NCBI GenBank assembly: GCA_030746295.1
Contig: JASLMY010000006.1
Location: 1 to 53,805 of the forward strand
Length of the DNA stretch: 53,805 nucleotides
Origin: Alphaproteobacteria bacterium
GTDB taxonomy: Bacteria; Pseudomonadota; Alphaproteobacteria; GCA-2731375
Reading direction: 5' to 3'
Position numbers and translations under genes: made by a program. Numbering within the stretch: position 1 is the stretch's first letter; every line of letters starts with the position of its first letter. Positions 45,078 through 53,741 of this stretch are shown piece after piece. Below the pieces are notes generated by a model, which was not told the DNA's origin, ran no database searches, and worked only from the letters and a program-made list of their open reading frames with translations.

Positions 45078-46688
45078 TCAGACCGCCAGGGCCATGCCGT
45101 CGTGGCCGGGGTCGGCGGCGCCCGTGGGCTGGCCGTCGTCGATCCGGATCGCGTGCACGGCGGCGAAAGTGTAGCTGAGGTGGCTGCGCTGGATGCCGTA
45201 GCCGTCCGCCGCCAACGCGTCGGTGACGAAGGCCGGGATCCGGTTGGAGACGTCGATCAGGTTGCTGTTGGCCGAGAAGCGCGGTGCCACCACGGCCTCG
45301 GTGATGCCCATGTCGAAGTCGATCACGTTCAAGATCACCTGCAGGACACCGATGTTGATGTTGGTGCCGCCGGGCGCCCCGATCACCAGGAAAGGCACGT
45401 CGTCCTTGAAGACGATCGACGGGCACATGGCGGAGAAGCGGCTCTTGCCGGGGGCGAGCGAATCGGCGTGGCCGGGCCTGGGGTCGAAGACCCCCATGCA
45501 GCCGTTGTACATGAAGCCGAGGCCGGGGGAGACGACACCCGACGGCATGCCGAGGGAATGCGTCATCGAGACCGCGTTGCCTTGCCGATCGATAACCGAG
45601 ATGTGGGTCGTGTTGACCGATTCCGCAGCGCCGCCGGCAAAGCGCGGCACCACCGTCTTATCGCCACGGCGGATCGCCGACGCGGCTTCGGCCGCAAAGG
45701 CCTTGTCCGTCAGCTTGGCCACCGGCACATCGAAGAAGGCGGGGTCGCCGACATGCGCGTCCTTGTCGACGGTGCCACGCTTCATCGCCTCGGCGACGAT
45801 GCGGATATAGGCGGTGCTGTTGTGGCCGAGGGCGGCGAGATCGAAATGCTCCAGGATGTTGAGCATTTCCAGAAGCATGATGCCGCCGCCGGGCGGGTTG
45901 TTGGTGGCGATGCCGTGGCCACGGTAAGAGCCCCAAAGCGGCGCCACCCGGGTGGTCTCGTAGCGCGCCAGGTCGTCGTAGGACAAGAGGCCGCCGTTGG
46001 CCGCCATGTCGGCGGCGATCTCCTCGGCGATCTCGCCGCTATAGAAGATCTCGGGCCCGTGCTCGGCAATGCGGCGCAGCGTCCGCGCCATGTCGGGGTT
46101 GTGGACCCGGGCGCCGGGGCGGTGCAGCTCGCCGTCGGCATCGAAGTAGATCTTCCGCCCCGCCTCGGTGGCGGCGAGCCGCTCTCTGGTGGCGACCCGG
46201 CCCATGGTGTCGGGCTCGGTCCACCAGAAATAGACGTGCGGGCGGACCACGAAGCCAGCCTCGGCATGGGCGATCGCCGGCGCCACGACGTCGGCCCACG
46301 ACAGGGCGCCGAACTCCCGTTGCGACTCGGCATAGGCCTTCAGGCTGCCGGGCACGGTGATCGACTGGTAGCCGACGTCGTTGACCCGGCCCTTCAGGAT
46401 GAAGCCGAAGCCGTCCCGGGTCTCGCCCTCGATCAGGCCAGCCCACATGTCGGGCTTGGTCGCGGCGGGCGCACGGCCGTGGAAGTCGATGAAGGTGTGG
46501 GCATCCCTACTCGGAAAGAACACCTGCATGCTGCCGAAGCCGGCGATACCGCACATCTGCGGGTCGACGACGCCCTGCACCAGGGCGCAGGCGATCGCCG
46601 CGTCGACGGCGTTGCCACCTTGTTTCAGGATGATGGCGCCGGCCTCCACCGCCTCCGGCTGCGGCGCCACGATCATGGCTTGTTGCAT
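45078..46688 (-). CDS. ggt: Gamma-glutamyltransferase family Ntn hydrolase
   Basis: A 536-residue Ntn hydrolase that cleaves itself at the catalytic threonine and acts on gamma-glutamyl compounds. The cleavage site is T360 in SVNTTHISVID; KQGGNAVDAAIA (22-33) and APGGTNINIGV are the conserved binding regions. ATG 46686-46688 has AAAGGA upstream. There is no signal peptide: the protein begins directly with the core fold, so it is likely cytoplasmic, unlike E. coli Ggt. Cephalosporin acylases are a related alternative. Confidence 0.9.
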   Translation of the reverse strand: MQQAMIVAPQPEAVEAGAIILKQGGNAVDAAIACALVQGVVDPQMCGIAGFGSMQVFFPSRDAHTFIDFHGRAPAATKPDMWAGLIEGETRDGFGFILKGRVNDVGYQSITVPGSLKAYAESQREFGALSWADVVAPAIAHAEAGFVVRPHVYFWWTEPDTMGRVATRERLAATEAGRKIYFDADGELHRPGARVHNPDMARTLRRIAEHGPEIFYSGEIAEEIAADMAANGGLLSYDDLARYETTRVAPLWGSYRGHGIATNNPPGGGIMLLEMLNILEHFDLAALGHNSTAYIRIVAEAMKRGTVDKDAHVGDPAFFDVPVAKLTDKAFAAEAASAIRRGDKTVVPRFAGGAAESVNTTHISVIDRQGNAVSMTHSLGMPSGVVSPGLGFMYNGCMGVFDPRPGHADSLAPGKSRFSAMCPSIVFKDDVPFLVIGAPGGTNINIGVLQVILNVIDFDMGITEAVVAPRFSANSNLIDVSNRIPAFVTDALAADGYGIQRSHLSYTFAAVHAIRIDDGQPTGAADPGHDGMALAV

Positions 46689-46714
46689 TTCTCGGTCCTT
46701 TCCCGCGCCGGTCC

Positions 46715-47947
46715 TCAGTCGAGCTCGTTCTTGTAGACCCGGCCGCCCTTCATGATCAGCTTCAGGTGCCGGCCCTGGCCCTGCAGCAGGCGCAGGTTCC
46801 GCAACGGGTCGCCGTCGACGACGATGAGATCGGCAATGGCACCTTCGCGGACGGTGCCGAGTTCGCCGCTGCGGTTCAAGAGCGCGGCATTGGTGGTGGT
46901 GGCGCTGGCCAGGACCTCGGCAGCCGGCAGCGCCCGGGCGCGGATGGTGAATTCCTCCGACTGGTATTGGTGGCAGGCACCCAGGAGATCGGTGCCGTAG
47001 CCGATTTGCACGCCGGCGGCGCGCGCGATCTCCAGCGAGCGCAGTCCGGCCTCGCGCACGTCCTCGATCTTGGCCAGGCTGACGGCCGGAAAGCCGAGGC
47101 TTTCGCCCTCGCGGCTGAGCGCCTCGTAGGTCGCCAAGGTGGGCACCAGGAAGGCGCCCCGGTCGGCCATCAGGCGCGCCGTCTCGGCATCCAGAAGGTT
47201 GCCGTGCTCGATCGAGCGGGCGCCCGAACGGACCGCGCGGGAGATCGCCTCGGGCGTGTAGGCATGCGCCATCACGTAGGTCTTCCACGACGCCGCCTCC
47301 CAGACGATGGCGCGGATCTCGTCCTCGGAATACTGCTGGTTCCAGATCGGGTCGGTCGGCGAGGCGACGCCGCCCGAGGCCATGATCTTGATCTGCGTCG
47401 CCCCCCGGCGCAGCTCCTCGCGGGCTGCCTTCTGCACCTCGGGCACGCCGTCGGCGATGACCGAGAACTCGGCCCCGGCGCAGCAGACGCAGACCCCGCC
47501 CTCGTCGGTGAGCGGACGGAAATCGCCGTGGCCGCCGGTCTGGCTCAGGGCGCGGCCGGAATAGAAGAGCCTGGGCCCGTCGATCAGGCCGACCTCGACC
47601 GCCTTGGCCAGGCCCCAGTCGGCGCCGCCGGCGTCGCGCACCGAGGTGAAGCCCCGCATCAGCATCGCCTTCATGATCCGGGCCGCGCGGGCGCCCGTCA
47701 GCGTGGCCGATTCCTTGTCGATGGCGCCGAGGTCGACCGTGGTGGCGATGACGTGGACATGGGCGTCGATCAGCCCCGGCATCAGGGTGCGGCCGGCGAG
47801 GTCGAGCCGGGGCACCCGGCCGGCGCGGATCCGCTTCTTGGAGATCGCCGCAATCCGCTCGCCGTCGATCAGCACGTGAACGCCCTCGCGCGGCTCGGCC
47901 TCGGCCGGGTCAAGCAGGGTGCAGTTCTCCAGTACGGTCTTGCTCAT
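46715..47947 (-). CDS. Metal-dependent amidohydrolase (imidazolonepropionase-like)
   Basis: A 410-residue TIM-barrel amidohydrolase. Metal ligands are H63 and H65 (DAHVHV), K187 (IKIMASGG), H228 (MAHAY), H248 (IEHGN) and D320 (YGTDL). This set fits the carboxylated-lysine binuclear type that includes prolidases and organophosphate- or carbamate-splitting enzymes. GGVCVCCAG (150-158) adds a cysteine cluster near the active-site loops. It is the first gene of the minus-strand run and is divergent from the TAXI transporter, 213 bases away. Confidence 0.88.
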   Translation of the reverse strand: MSKTVLENCTLLDPAEAEPREGVHVLIDGERIAAISKKRIRAGRVPRLDLAGRTLMPGLIDAHVHVIATTVDLGAIDKESATLTGARAARIMKAMLMRGFTSVRDAGGADWGLAKAVEVGLIDGPRLFYSGRALSQTGGHGDFRPLTDEGGVCVCCAGAEFSVIADGVPEVQKAAREELRRGATQIKIMASGGVASPTDPIWNQQYSEDEIRAIVWEAASWKTYVMAHAYTPEAISRAVRSGARSIEHGNLLDAETARLMADRGAFLVPTLATYEALSREGESLGFPAVSLAKIEDVREAGLRSLEIARAAGVQIGYGTDLLGACHQYQSEEFTIRARALPAAEVLASATTTNAALLNRSGELGTVREGAIADLIVVDGDPLRNLRLLQGQGRHLKLIMKGGRVYKNELD

Positions 47948-48047
47948 CTGGCCTCTCGGAGTCGCATGCGCCTAGTCGTCAGTCTAGGCGGATGACCTGG
48001 GTCGCGAAAGCGCCTCGGGGCAGGGCGGGCGGTCCTTTGGTTGGGGC

Positions 48048-48076
48048 TTCGCAGGCGATGTTGGCTGAGCTATGCT
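48048..48076 (+). promoter_or_regulatory. Candidate promoter of the TAXI-TRAP operon
   Basis: TTCGCA (48048-48053) and TATGCT (48071-48076) are 17 bases apart. The match is moderate but the position suits the transporter gene, whose ATG is at 48161. Confidence 0.35.
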
Positions 48077-48100
48077 CGGCGCGAACATGACGAGGGGGCG

Positions 48101-48119
48101 GTCCATGTTCTACATGGAC
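48101..48119. promoter_or_regulatory. Inverted repeat in the TAXI leader, candidate operator
   Basis: GTCCATG (48101-48107) and CATGGAC (48113-48119) form perfect 7-base arms around TTCTA. It lies 25 bases downstream of the candidate -10 and 41 before the ATG. Without a T-run it is more likely a regulator site or leader hairpin than a terminator. Confidence 0.45.
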
Positions 48120-48160
48120 AGCGATTCAACGCGCACTGAAGACCAAGGGAGGTCAAGAAC

Positions 48161-49300
48161 ATGCGAATTGTGACACGATCGGCGAGTGCCGCGGCCTTGA
48201 GCCTCGCGCTCGGAACGGCGGTGGCCGGCGGCGCATTGGCCGAGGGTCTGCCCAAGACCTTCGCCTGGACGGCATACGGCACGAAGTCTTCCGGCTATGC
48301 GGTTTCCGTCGCCATTGGCAATGCGCTGTCGGAAGAAGGCTACAAGCTTCGCGTGCTACCGGCCAAGAACGACGTCTCGCGGATGACGCCGCTGAAGTCT
48401 GGTCGGGTGCAGTTCTCGGCCATGGGCGTCGGCTCGTTCCAGGCCCAGGAAGGGGTGCTCGACTTCGGCAAGAAGGCCTGGGGACCGCAGCCGGTGCAAC
48501 TCATCATGATGAGCTGGGCCGATACCAACACGGCGTTGGTCGCCACCGCCAAGGACGCCAACATCATGAAGGCGGCCGACATGAAGGGCAAGCGGATCGC
48601 CTGGGTGGTGGGCGCCCCCGCTTTGAACCAGAACATGACGGCGTGGCTCGCCTACGGCAATCTCGGCTGGGGCGACGTCACCAAGGTAGAGGTGCCCGGT
48701 TGGGGGGCCTCGATCCAAGGCATCATCGACGGCAATATCGACGGCGCCATCGCCTCGACCAATTCGTCGATGCTCTTCCAGGTCGACAGCTCGCCGCGCG
48801 GGCTGCGCTTCTTCCCGGCCCCGGCGGCGGAAAAGGAAAACTGGGCCCGCCTGAACAAACACGCACCCTGGTTCGCGCCGCACACCGCAACCGCCGGCGT
48901 CGGTCTCTCCAAGGAGAAGACGCTCGAAGGCGCCTCCTACGGCTATCCAATTCTAATCGCCTACGAGAGTCAGAGCGAGCAAGCCGTCTACGAACTGGTG
49001 AAGCTGATGCACACCAAATTCGACAAGTACAAGGACGCGCACAACTCGGGCGTCGGTTTCGCGATGGACCGGCAGGTTTTCGAATGGATCCTGCCGTACC
49101 ACGCGGGCGCCGTGAAATACTTCAAGGAGATCGGTGTCTGGACGGCCGCGGCGGAAGCCAACAATCAGAAACTCCTGAAACGGCAGCAGGTGTTGGCCGC
49201 GACCTGGAAGAAGTCCGGTGGCGACGATTACGCGGCCTGGATGAAGGCCCGCGCCGCGGCCCTCAAGGCCGCCGGGTTTGATCCCATATGGGAGAAATAA
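48161..49300 (+). CDS. TAXI-family TRAP transporter substrate-binding protein
   Basis: A 379-residue periplasmic binding protein with a signal peptide (AALSLALGTAVAGGALA, cleavage at about 27). TFAWTAYGTKSSGYAVSVAI is the family opening, and KGKRIAWVVGAPALNQN and GIIDGNIDGAIAS line the site. GGGAGG lies 8 bases before ATG 48161. It overlaps the permease by 13 bases. TAXI systems import organic acids such as glutamate/glutarate-type ligands with sodium or proton gradient; the ligand here is unknown. Divergent from the amidohydrolase-ggt-hyu run. Confidence 0.93.
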   Translation: MRIVTRSASAAALSLALGTAVAGGALAEGLPKTFAWTAYGTKSSGYAVSVAIGNALSEEGYKLRVLPAKNDVSRMTPLKSGRVQFSAMGVGSFQAQEGVLDFGKKAWGPQPVQLIMMSWADTNTALVATAKDANIMKAADMKGKRIAWVVGAPALNQNMTAWLAYGNLGWGDVTKVEVPGWGASIQGIIDGNIDGAIASTNSSMLFQVDSSPRGLRFFPAPAAEKENWARLNKHAPWFAPHTATAGVGLSKEKTLEGASYGYPILIAYESQSEQAVYELVKLMHTKFDKYKDAHNSGVGFAMDRQVFEWILPYHAGAVKYFKEIGVWTAAAEANNQKLLKRQQVLAATWKKSGGDDYAAWMKARAAALKAAGFDPIWEK

Positions 49301-51450
49301 CCGACAAACTGGAGGCAATGGAGGCGGCCGAGGCCCAAGCGGACCTCGGCCGCTTTCGCACCCTCAAGGGTGGCTGGCGGGCGCTGTTCCTGCTGTTCAC
49401 CTTCTTCGGCGCCTTTCTAGCGGTCAACCAGATCTATAACTTGAAGCTGTTCGTCGGCGCCGTCATCCTCGACAACAGCTATCTCTACCTGTTGCTCGGC
49501 TTGTTCTTCTCGCTCGTCTTCCTGGTCTTTCCAGCGACGAAGCGGAGCTCGCGCCAGCGCATCCCCTGGTACGACTACGCCCTGTTCGCGATCGCAATTC
49601 TGGTTCCCATCTACTTTTCCTGGAACGGGCTGAGGAGCCTGGAGGAGGGCTGGGAGTACGAGTCGCCGACATTGCCCGTGGTTCTCGCCTTCGTCATGTG
49701 GGTCGTCATCATGGAGGCGGCGCGGCGCGCCGGCGGCATCGCCATCTTCCTCATCTTCGGCGTGTTGTCACTCTATCCGGTCTATGCCGACGCGCCATTC
49801 ATCCCGACGATGTTTGCCGGAATGAGCCAGGACATCGTCGACACGGCGCGTTATCACCTGATGAGCGAGGAATCCGTGCTCGGCATTCCGATGCGGGTCT
49901 TCGGCATCCTCATCATCGGCTTCATCATCTTCGGTGTGACCCTGCAGAGCACCGGTGGCGGACGTTTCTTCATCAACCTCGCCTTCGCGCTTTTGGGCGG
50001 GGTCCGGGGTGGCCCGGCCAAGGTGGCGATCGTCGCCAGCGGTCTCTTCGGCTCGCTCAGCGGCAGCGTCATCACCAACGTGCTGACCACCGGCTCGATG
50101 ACCATTCCGGCGATGAAGCGGACCGGCTATCCGGCTCGCTACGCCGGCGGGATCGAGGCCTGCGCCTCGACCGGCGGTGTCTTGATGCCGCCTGTGATGG
50201 GCGCCACCGCCTTCGTCATGGCCTCGTTCCTGGACATCCCCTACATCTGGGTCGCGATCGCTGCGATCGTGCCGTCGATCCTCTACTTCTACGGCCTCTT
50301 CGTGCAGATCGATGCCTACGCTGCCCGCTACCACATCAAGGGCCTGCCGCGCGACGAGCTGCCCTCGTTGAAGGAGACGGCGAAGCAGGGTTGGTTCTAC
50401 ATCTTCGCCTTCTTTCTGCTGATCTATCTCCTGATCTATCTGAAGCGCGAGGCGCAGGCGCCGTTCTATGCCACGGTGGCGCTGCTGGCGCTCAGCCAGT
50501 TCGGCAAGCTCAATCATCGCGACCCCTGGTTCTACGTTGTCGCCGGCGCCGTCATCGGCTTTCTTGCCATCGTGCTCACCAGTGTCTATTTCCCGGCGGA
50601 CTACGTCACCCTAATACCGGTGCTGTCGGCCGTCGCGCTGCTGGTGATCGTGCACGTACCGAAGCACATTCGGGTGCCGCCCGCCGCCATCGTCAACTTC
50701 GTCGAATCGAACGGCCGGCTCTTGGCCGAGCTGGTGGCGATCCTGGCCGCGGTCGGCCTCATCATCGGCGGCCTGATGGTGACCGGCATGGCCGGCACCT
50801 TCTCGGGCGATCTCGTGCGGCTCGCCGGCGGCCAGGTGGTGCCGCTTCTGATCATGGGGGCGATCACCAGCTTCATCCTCGGCATCGGCATGACGGTGAC
50901 GGCGGCCTACATCTTCCTCGCCATCGTGCTGGCGCCGGCGCTGGTCAATCTGGGCCTGGATCCGATCGCGGTGCATCTCTTCATCCTCTATTGGGGCATG
51001 GTCTCGTTCATCACCCCGCCGGTGGCCCTGGGCGCCTTCGCAGCGGCGACGGTGGCCGGCTCAACGCCCATGCGCACTGGCTTCGAGGCGATGCGGCTCG
51101 GCAGCATCATCTACTTCCTGCCGTTCTTCTTCGTCCTCAACCCAGCCTTGGTGCTGAACGGGCCGGTGGGCGACATCATCGTCGAAGTCACGACGGCGCT
51201 GGCGGGGGTGACCCTGATCGCCTCCGGCCTGCAGGGCTATCTGGTTCTGGTCGGCGCGTTGCACAACGACCCCCTGTCGCTCCTGTCCCGTCTCCTGCTG
51301 ATCGCCTCGGGCCTGCTGTTGGCCTATCCGGAGATGACCTCGAACGCGGTCGGGGTGGCGGTCCTGGTGCCGGCGGTGATCATCGGCAAGCTGATCCAGC
51401 GCGGGCGAGCGCCGGTCGCCGCCGAGGCGGCGGTGGAGACCGCCGACTAG
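49288..51450 (+). CDS. TRAP transporter fused permease (TAXI type, DctQM)
   Basis: A 720-residue inner-membrane permease with a fused small and large subunit, as usual for TAXI systems. An N-terminal four-helix part (about 25-150) precedes the DctM domain, which contains GGVRGGPAKVAIVASGLFGSL, ASTGGVLMPPVMGATAF and SFITPPVALGAFAAATVAG. A further hydrophobic C-terminal domain (from about 620) is often seen in this class. It overlaps the binding protein by 13 bases and the two should act as one system. Confidence 0.95.
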   Translation: MGEITDKLEAMEAAEAQADLGRFRTLKGGWRALFLLFTFFGAFLAVNQIYNLKLFVGAVILDNSYLYLLLGLFFSLVFLVFPATKRSSRQRIPWYDYALFAIAILVPIYFSWNGLRSLEEGWEYESPTLPVVLAFVMWVVIMEAARRAGGIAIFLIFGVLSLYPVYADAPFIPTMFAGMSQDIVDTARYHLMSEESVLGIPMRVFGILIIGFIIFGVTLQSTGGGRFFINLAFALLGGVRGGPAKVAIVASGLFGSLSGSVITNVLTTGSMTIPAMKRTGYPARYAGGIEACASTGGVLMPPVMGATAFVMASFLDIPYIWVAIAAIVPSILYFYGLFVQIDAYAARYHIKGLPRDELPSLKETAKQGWFYIFAFFLLIYLLIYLKREAQAPFYATVALLALSQFGKLNHRDPWFYVVAGAVIGFLAIVLTSVYFPADYVTLIPVLSAVALLVIVHVPKHIRVPPAAIVNFVESNGRLLAELVAILAAVGLIIGGLMVTGMAGTFSGDLVRLAGGQVVPLLIMGAITSFILGIGMTVTAAYIFLAIVLAPALVNLGLDPIAVHLFILYWGMVSFITPPVALGAFAAATVAGSTPMRTGFEAMRLGSIIYFLPFFFVLNPALVLNGPVGDIIVEVTTALAGVTLIASGLQGYLVLVGALHNDPLSLLSRLLLIASGLLLAYPEMTSNAVGVAVLVPAVIIGKLIQRGRAPVAAEAAVETAD

Positions 51451-51585
51451 CGATTTCATGCCGGCCGCCAGCTCCTATTGCCGGTGGCCGGCGGTCGGCT
51501 CTTGCGAGCTGCGGCTTCCTCGGCATAGATGTTGCGCGGCGCCTTCGTCTCCGCCGGCGCCTTGCCTTAGGGGAGTACCGTATCC

Positions 51586-53694
51586 GTGAGCGACATCGCC
51601 CAGTCCTTGAAGCCGCTCTTCGATCCCGAGAGCATCGCCGTCATCGGTGCCTCCAACGACGTCATGAAGTTCGGTGGCCGGCCGATCCGCTACATGAAGG
51701 AAGCCGGCTTCGAGGGCCGTATCTTTCCGGTCAATCCCAAGGGCGGCGAGATCCAGGGGCTCGCCGCCTACAGCGACGTGCGCGAGATTCCGGAGCCCGT
51801 GGACATGGCCGTCGTCTCGGTACCGGCGGCCGGCGTGGTGGCGCAGATCGAGGCCTGTGCCGAGGCCGGCGTCAAGGGCGCGGTGATCTTCTCCTCGGGC
51901 TTCGCCGAGACCAGCTCCGAGGGCGAGGCCTGGCAGGCGCGGCTCTCGGAAATCGCGGCGAGCTCCGGCACCCGCCTCGTCGGCCCCAACTGCATGGGCA
52001 TGCTGAACGTCAAGAGCCACGCCATCGGCACCTTCTCCAGCATGTTCGACCACGGCTGGCCGAGGCCCGGCAACATCACGATTCTGAGCCAATCGGGCGC
52101 CGTCGGCTCGCACACGCTGGTGCTGGCGCGCGAGCGCGGCCTCGGCGTCCGTGGCTGGATGACGACGGGCAACGAATGCGACGTCGACGTCGCCGACTGC
52201 ATGATGTTCGCGGCCGAGGATCCGGAGACCCAGGTCATCGCCATCTACATGGAAGGCTGCCGCCAGCCGGAACGGCTGATCGAGGCGCTGGAGACCGCCC
52301 GGCGGCAGCGCAAGCCGGTGGTGGTGCTGAAGGTCGGCGCCTCCGAGGTCGGCGCGGTGGCGGCGAACTCGCATACCGCCTCGCTCGCCGGCGCCGACGC
52401 GGTCTTCGATGCCGTCTATCGGCAGTACGGCGCCCACCGCGCCCACTCGCTGGAGGAGCTGTTGGAGATCTCGGCCGCTGCTTCGGCCGGCCAGTTTCCG
52501 AGCAGCAACCGTCTGGGCGTCGCCACGATCTCGGGCGGGGTCGGCGTCATGTCCTGCGACGCGGCGGCGGCCAACGGGCTCGAGGTGCCGGCCCTGCCCG
52601 AGCGGGCCCAGCGCGAGCTCAAGGAGCTGATGCCCTTCGCCGCGGTCCGCAACCCGGTCGATACCACGGCGCAGATGTTGAACGATGTCGGCCTCTTGAG
52701 GCGCAACATGGAGGTCCTGCTGGCGCACGGCGAGGTCGACGCGACGTTGCTGTTTATGAGCTCGATCGGCTTTTCGCCCTATCTGATGCCGCAGATCAAG
52801 GAGGTTCTGCCGGGGGTCCGCGAGCAGTTTCCGGACGAGCTGATCTTCTTCTCGGCCATGCTCAGGCCCGACGACAAGGCCTTCTTCGAGGACCTGAAGT
52901 TCACTTGCATCGAGGACCCGACCCGCGCCATCGAGGCGATCGGCGCGCTCGTCCGCTTCGGCCAAAGCTTCGCGCGGGCCGAGGCCGAGACACCGCCAAC
53001 CCTGCCGGCCGGCGCCCGCCCCGCCCCGGCGGAGACGCTGAACGAGGTCGCGGCCGGCGCCCTCTTGCGCGATGCCGGCCTGCCCGTCGTCGAGAGCCGG
53101 CTGACGGAAAATGCCGAGGAAGCGGCCGAGGCGGCGGCCGCGCTTGGCTTCCCCGTGGTCCTGAAGGTGGTCTCGCCTGAGATCCAGCACAAATCGGAGG
53201 TCGGCGGCGTCCGCGTCGGCCTCGCCGATGCGGCAGCCGTGCGCCAGGCCCATAACGAGATCGTGGCCAGCGTCGCCGAGAAGGCGCCGGGCGCTGCCGT
53301 CGACGGCATCATGGTGGCGCCGATGGTCTCGGGCGGCGTCGAGACCATCCTCGGCGTCCATGCCGACCCGGTCTTCGGGCCGACGGTGATGTTCGGGCTC
53401 GGCGGCATCTTCGTCGAGGTCCTAAAAGACGTCACCTTTCGGGTCGCCCCCTTCGGCCTGGACGAGGCCCGCTGCATGATCCGCGAGGTCAAGGGCTACC
53501 CGTTGCTGGAGGGCGCGCGCGGCCAGCCGCCGGCCGACGTCGAGGCCCTGGCCGAGGCCTTGGCCCGGCTCTCGGTCTTCGCGGCCGAGAACCGCGAGAC
53601 AGTCGACGGCATCGACCTCAACCCATTCCTGGTCCTGGAGAAGGGCCGGGGCGCGGTCGCGCTCGATGCCCTGGTGGTGCCGAGGACGAAGTAG
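51586..53694 (+). CDS. NDP-forming acyl-CoA synthetase, fused alpha-beta (acetate-CoA ligase family)
   Basis: A 702-residue cytoplasmic enzyme that makes acyl-CoA from an acid, CoA and ATP with ADP release. Residues 12-110 form the CoA-binding fold (ESIAVIGASND). LSQSGAVGSHTLVL and H263 in NSHTASLAGAD (phospho-His) belong to the alpha part. The ATP-grasp beta part begins near residue 480 (LRDAGLPVVESRLTENAEE, then FPVVLKVVSPEIQHKSEVGG). GTG at 51586 has GGGGAG 11 bases upstream. No GNAT domain follows. It may activate the acid imported by the upstream TRAP system, 135 bases away. Confidence 0.92.
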   Translation: MSDIAQSLKPLFDPESIAVIGASNDVMKFGGRPIRYMKEAGFEGRIFPVNPKGGEIQGLAAYSDVREIPEPVDMAVVSVPAAGVVAQIEACAEAGVKGAVIFSSGFAETSSEGEAWQARLSEIAASSGTRLVGPNCMGMLNVKSHAIGTFSSMFDHGWPRPGNITILSQSGAVGSHTLVLARERGLGVRGWMTTGNECDVDVADCMMFAAEDPETQVIAIYMEGCRQPERLIEALETARRQRKPVVVLKVGASEVGAVAANSHTASLAGADAVFDAVYRQYGAHRAHSLEELLEISAAASAGQFPSSNRLGVATISGGVGVMSCDAAAANGLEVPALPERAQRELKELMPFAAVRNPVDTTAQMLNDVGLLRRNMEVLLAHGEVDATLLFMSSIGFSPYLMPQIKEVLPGVREQFPDELIFFSAMLRPDDKAFFEDLKFTCIEDPTRAIEAIGALVRFGQSFARAEAETPPTLPAGARPAPAETLNEVAAGALLRDAGLPVVESRLTENAEEAAEAAAALGFPVVLKVVSPEIQHKSEVGGVRVGLADAAAVRQAHNEIVASVAEKAPGAAVDGIMVAPMVSGGVETILGVHADPVFGPTVMFGLGGIFVEVLKDVTFRVAPFGLDEARCMIREVKGYPLLEGARGQPPADVEALAEALARLSVFAAENRETVDGIDLNPFLVLEKGRGAVALDALVVPRTK

Positions 53695-53741
53695 GAGAGG
53701 GCAGGCTTCGCGAGCCTCCCATGTGACGTCGCCGTCGCCGG

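Noticed and set aside
48087..48173. 28-codon upstream frame overlapping the TAXI start
   Set aside because: No ribosome site, no protein-like character, and it ends inside the TAXI gene in another frame. The inverted repeat in it is a simpler explanation.
51451..51585. GCCGGCC/GGCCGGC inverted repeat after the permease as a terminator
   Set aside because: The arms are short, the loop is long and there is no T-run; in DNA of this GC such pairs are common.
49698..53180. A 1160-codon rightward frame
   Set aside because: It is out of frame with both the permease and the acyl-CoA synthetase and reads as low-complexity Arg/Gly/His-rich sequence.
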